Shown one piece after another: positions 5,777-6,638 of a stretch of 6,638 nt of DNA. The number at the start of each line of letters is the position of its first letter. Within the stretch, counting starts at the first letter, position 1. The notes under the pieces were generated by a model. It saw nothing but the letters and a program-made list of their open reading frames with translations, ran no database searches and had not been told where the DNA came from. Source of the stretch: an uncultured Muribaculum sp. (GTDB lineage Bacteria; Bacteroidota; Bacteroidia; Bacteroidales; Muribaculaceae); assembly GCA_947573015.1 (NCBI GenBank), contig CANPDS010000147.1:1-6638 (forward strand), written 5' to 3'. A program made the translations under genes and the position numbers.

Positions 5777-6638
5777 ATGAATATTACACTGATCGGTGCC
5801 AGCGGATTCGTCGGCACCCGGCTGATCAATCTCCTTAAGGAGGAGCCGCAACGCTATGTCTGCCGCAACATCGACCTGCTGCCAAGCCATTTTTTCAACG
5901 AGATAACCACCATCGGCGACGTGCGCTCACAGGAGCAGATGGACCGTGAGCTGAAAGGATCTGACCTCGTGATACTCCTTGCCGCGCAGCATCGCGACGA
6001 CGTATCGCCCGTATCGCTCTACTACGACACCAATGTGGGCGGAATGGAAGTAACGCTCAAAGCAATGGAGAAAAACGGCGTGAAGCGCATCATATTTTTC
6101 TCGTCGGTAGCAGTATATGGCCTTAACAAAAAGAATCCAGATGAGGACCATCCGAAAGATCCGTTCAACCACTACGGCAAGTCGAAATGGCAGGCTGAAG
6201 AGGTGTTGCAACGCTGGTATAAGTCACATCCCGACTGGAATATCGACATCATACGCCCCACAGTAATATTCGGTGAGCGAAATCGAGGCAACGTCTACAA
6301 TCTGCTCAAACAGATATCATCCGGTAAGTTCCTTATGGTCGGCAAGGGTGAAAACAAGAAGTCGATGGCCTACGTGGGCAATATCGTGGCTTTCGTGAAA
6401 TATATGATTGATAATGTAACATCCGGCTACAATGTATTCAACTACATCGACAAGCCCGACAACAATATGAACCAGCTCGTGGCCCACGTGTCGCGCGTGC
6501 TGTGCAAGCATATTCCAGCCACACATTTCCCCTATTGGCTCGGCATGATGGGAGGATACTGCTTCGACCTGCTCGCCAAGATTACAGGAAAGAAACTCAC
6601 CGTATCATCAGTCCGAGTCAAGAAATTCTGTGCCACCA
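5777..6638 (+). CDS. NAD-dependent epimerase/dehydratase (extended SDR), 3' end outside window
   Basis: The ATG at 5777 opens a frame that stays open to the window edge (287 complete codons, no stop). Family members are usually a little over 300 aa, so only a short C-terminal piece is missing. It begins MNITLIGASGFVGTRL with the extended-SDR NAD(P)-binding GxxGxxG (G7, G10, G13). LLAAQHRDD (67-75) is the NAD-contacting strand, IIFFSSVAVYG (105-115) carries the active-site Ser, and YGKSK (Tyr133, Lys137) is the catalytic YxxxK. RPTVIFGERNRG (160-171) is the substrate-domain motif. It likely epimerises or reduces a nucleotide sugar; a WbpV-like 4-ketoreductase is one possibility, but the substrate cannot be read from sequence. 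It lacks the family hallmarks I would expect of TviC/WbpP, so it need not act on the product of the first gene. In related loci such a gene is often followed by a WbpL/MraY-type initiating sugar-phosphate transferase. That is a prediction for the unseen right side. Confidence 0.9.
   Translation, partial: MNITLIGASGFVGTRLINLLKEEPQRYVCRNIDLLPSHFFNEITTIGDVRSQEQMDRELKGSDLVILLAAQHRDDVSPVSLYYDTNVGGMEVTLKAMEKNGVKRIIFFSSVAVYGLNKKNPDEDHPKDPFNHYGKSKWQAEEVLQRWYKSHPDWNIDIIRPTVIFGERNRGNVYNLLKQISSGKFLMVGKGENKKSMAYVGNIVAFVKYMIDNVTSGYNVFNYIDKPDNNMNQLVAHVSRVLCKHIPATHFPYWLGMMGGYCFDLLAKITGKKLTVSSVRVKKFCAT

Overview
This window is part of a surface-polysaccharide (capsule or O-antigen) biosynthesis operon. All genes run on the plus strand. 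The organism is most likely a member of Bacteroidales, possibly a Muribaculaceae-type gut bacterium. That placement rests on the protein styles, the scarcity of Shine-Dalgarno (SD) sequences, A/T-rich start contexts and the gene set. It is an inference, since no taxonomic marker is present.

Layout, left to right: (1) a nucleotide-sugar 6-dehydrogenase of the TviB/VipA/WbpO type, missing only the A of its ATG; (2) a GT-B glycosyltransferase; (3) a CatB-like hexapeptide-repeat acetyltransferase whose reading frame is broken near its 5' end at an A5 run; (4) a second GT-B-like glycosyltransferase with a run of eight G's near its 3' end; (5) a 62-codon relic of a GT2 glycosyltransferase with an internal deletion, yet preceded by a near-perfect SD; (6) an intact second CatB-like acetyltransferase, paralogous to (3); (7) a GT2 glycosyltransferase of the WfgS-like type; (8) an extended-SDR NAD-dependent epimerase/dehydratase that runs off the right edge. 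There is no intergenic gap over 30 nt apart from the repaired 5' part of (3). I see no tRNA, rRNA, CRISPR, insertion sequence or convincing internal promoter or terminator. Transcription therefore probably starts left of the window and continues past it.

The genes fit together as one pathway. The dehydrogenase makes a UDP-N-acetylhexosaminuronic acid donor. The last gene probably remodels another nucleotide sugar. The three glycosyltransferases assemble the repeat unit on the cytoplasmic face of the inner membrane. The acetyltransferases decorate it.

The window is a mosaic. The outer genes are richer in G+C (a sample line, 6001-6060, is 32/60 G+C). The middle, about 2400-4970, is very A+T-rich (4381-4440 is 16/60 G+C). 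The middle is also where the damage and repeats lie: the frameshifted acetyltransferase, the G8 tract, the gutted GT2 and three consecutive ATGA stop/start overlaps. This looks like an exchangeable glycan cassette, partly decayed and possibly phase-variable. I found no wholly new kind of system; the interest lies in these disruption and slippage sites.
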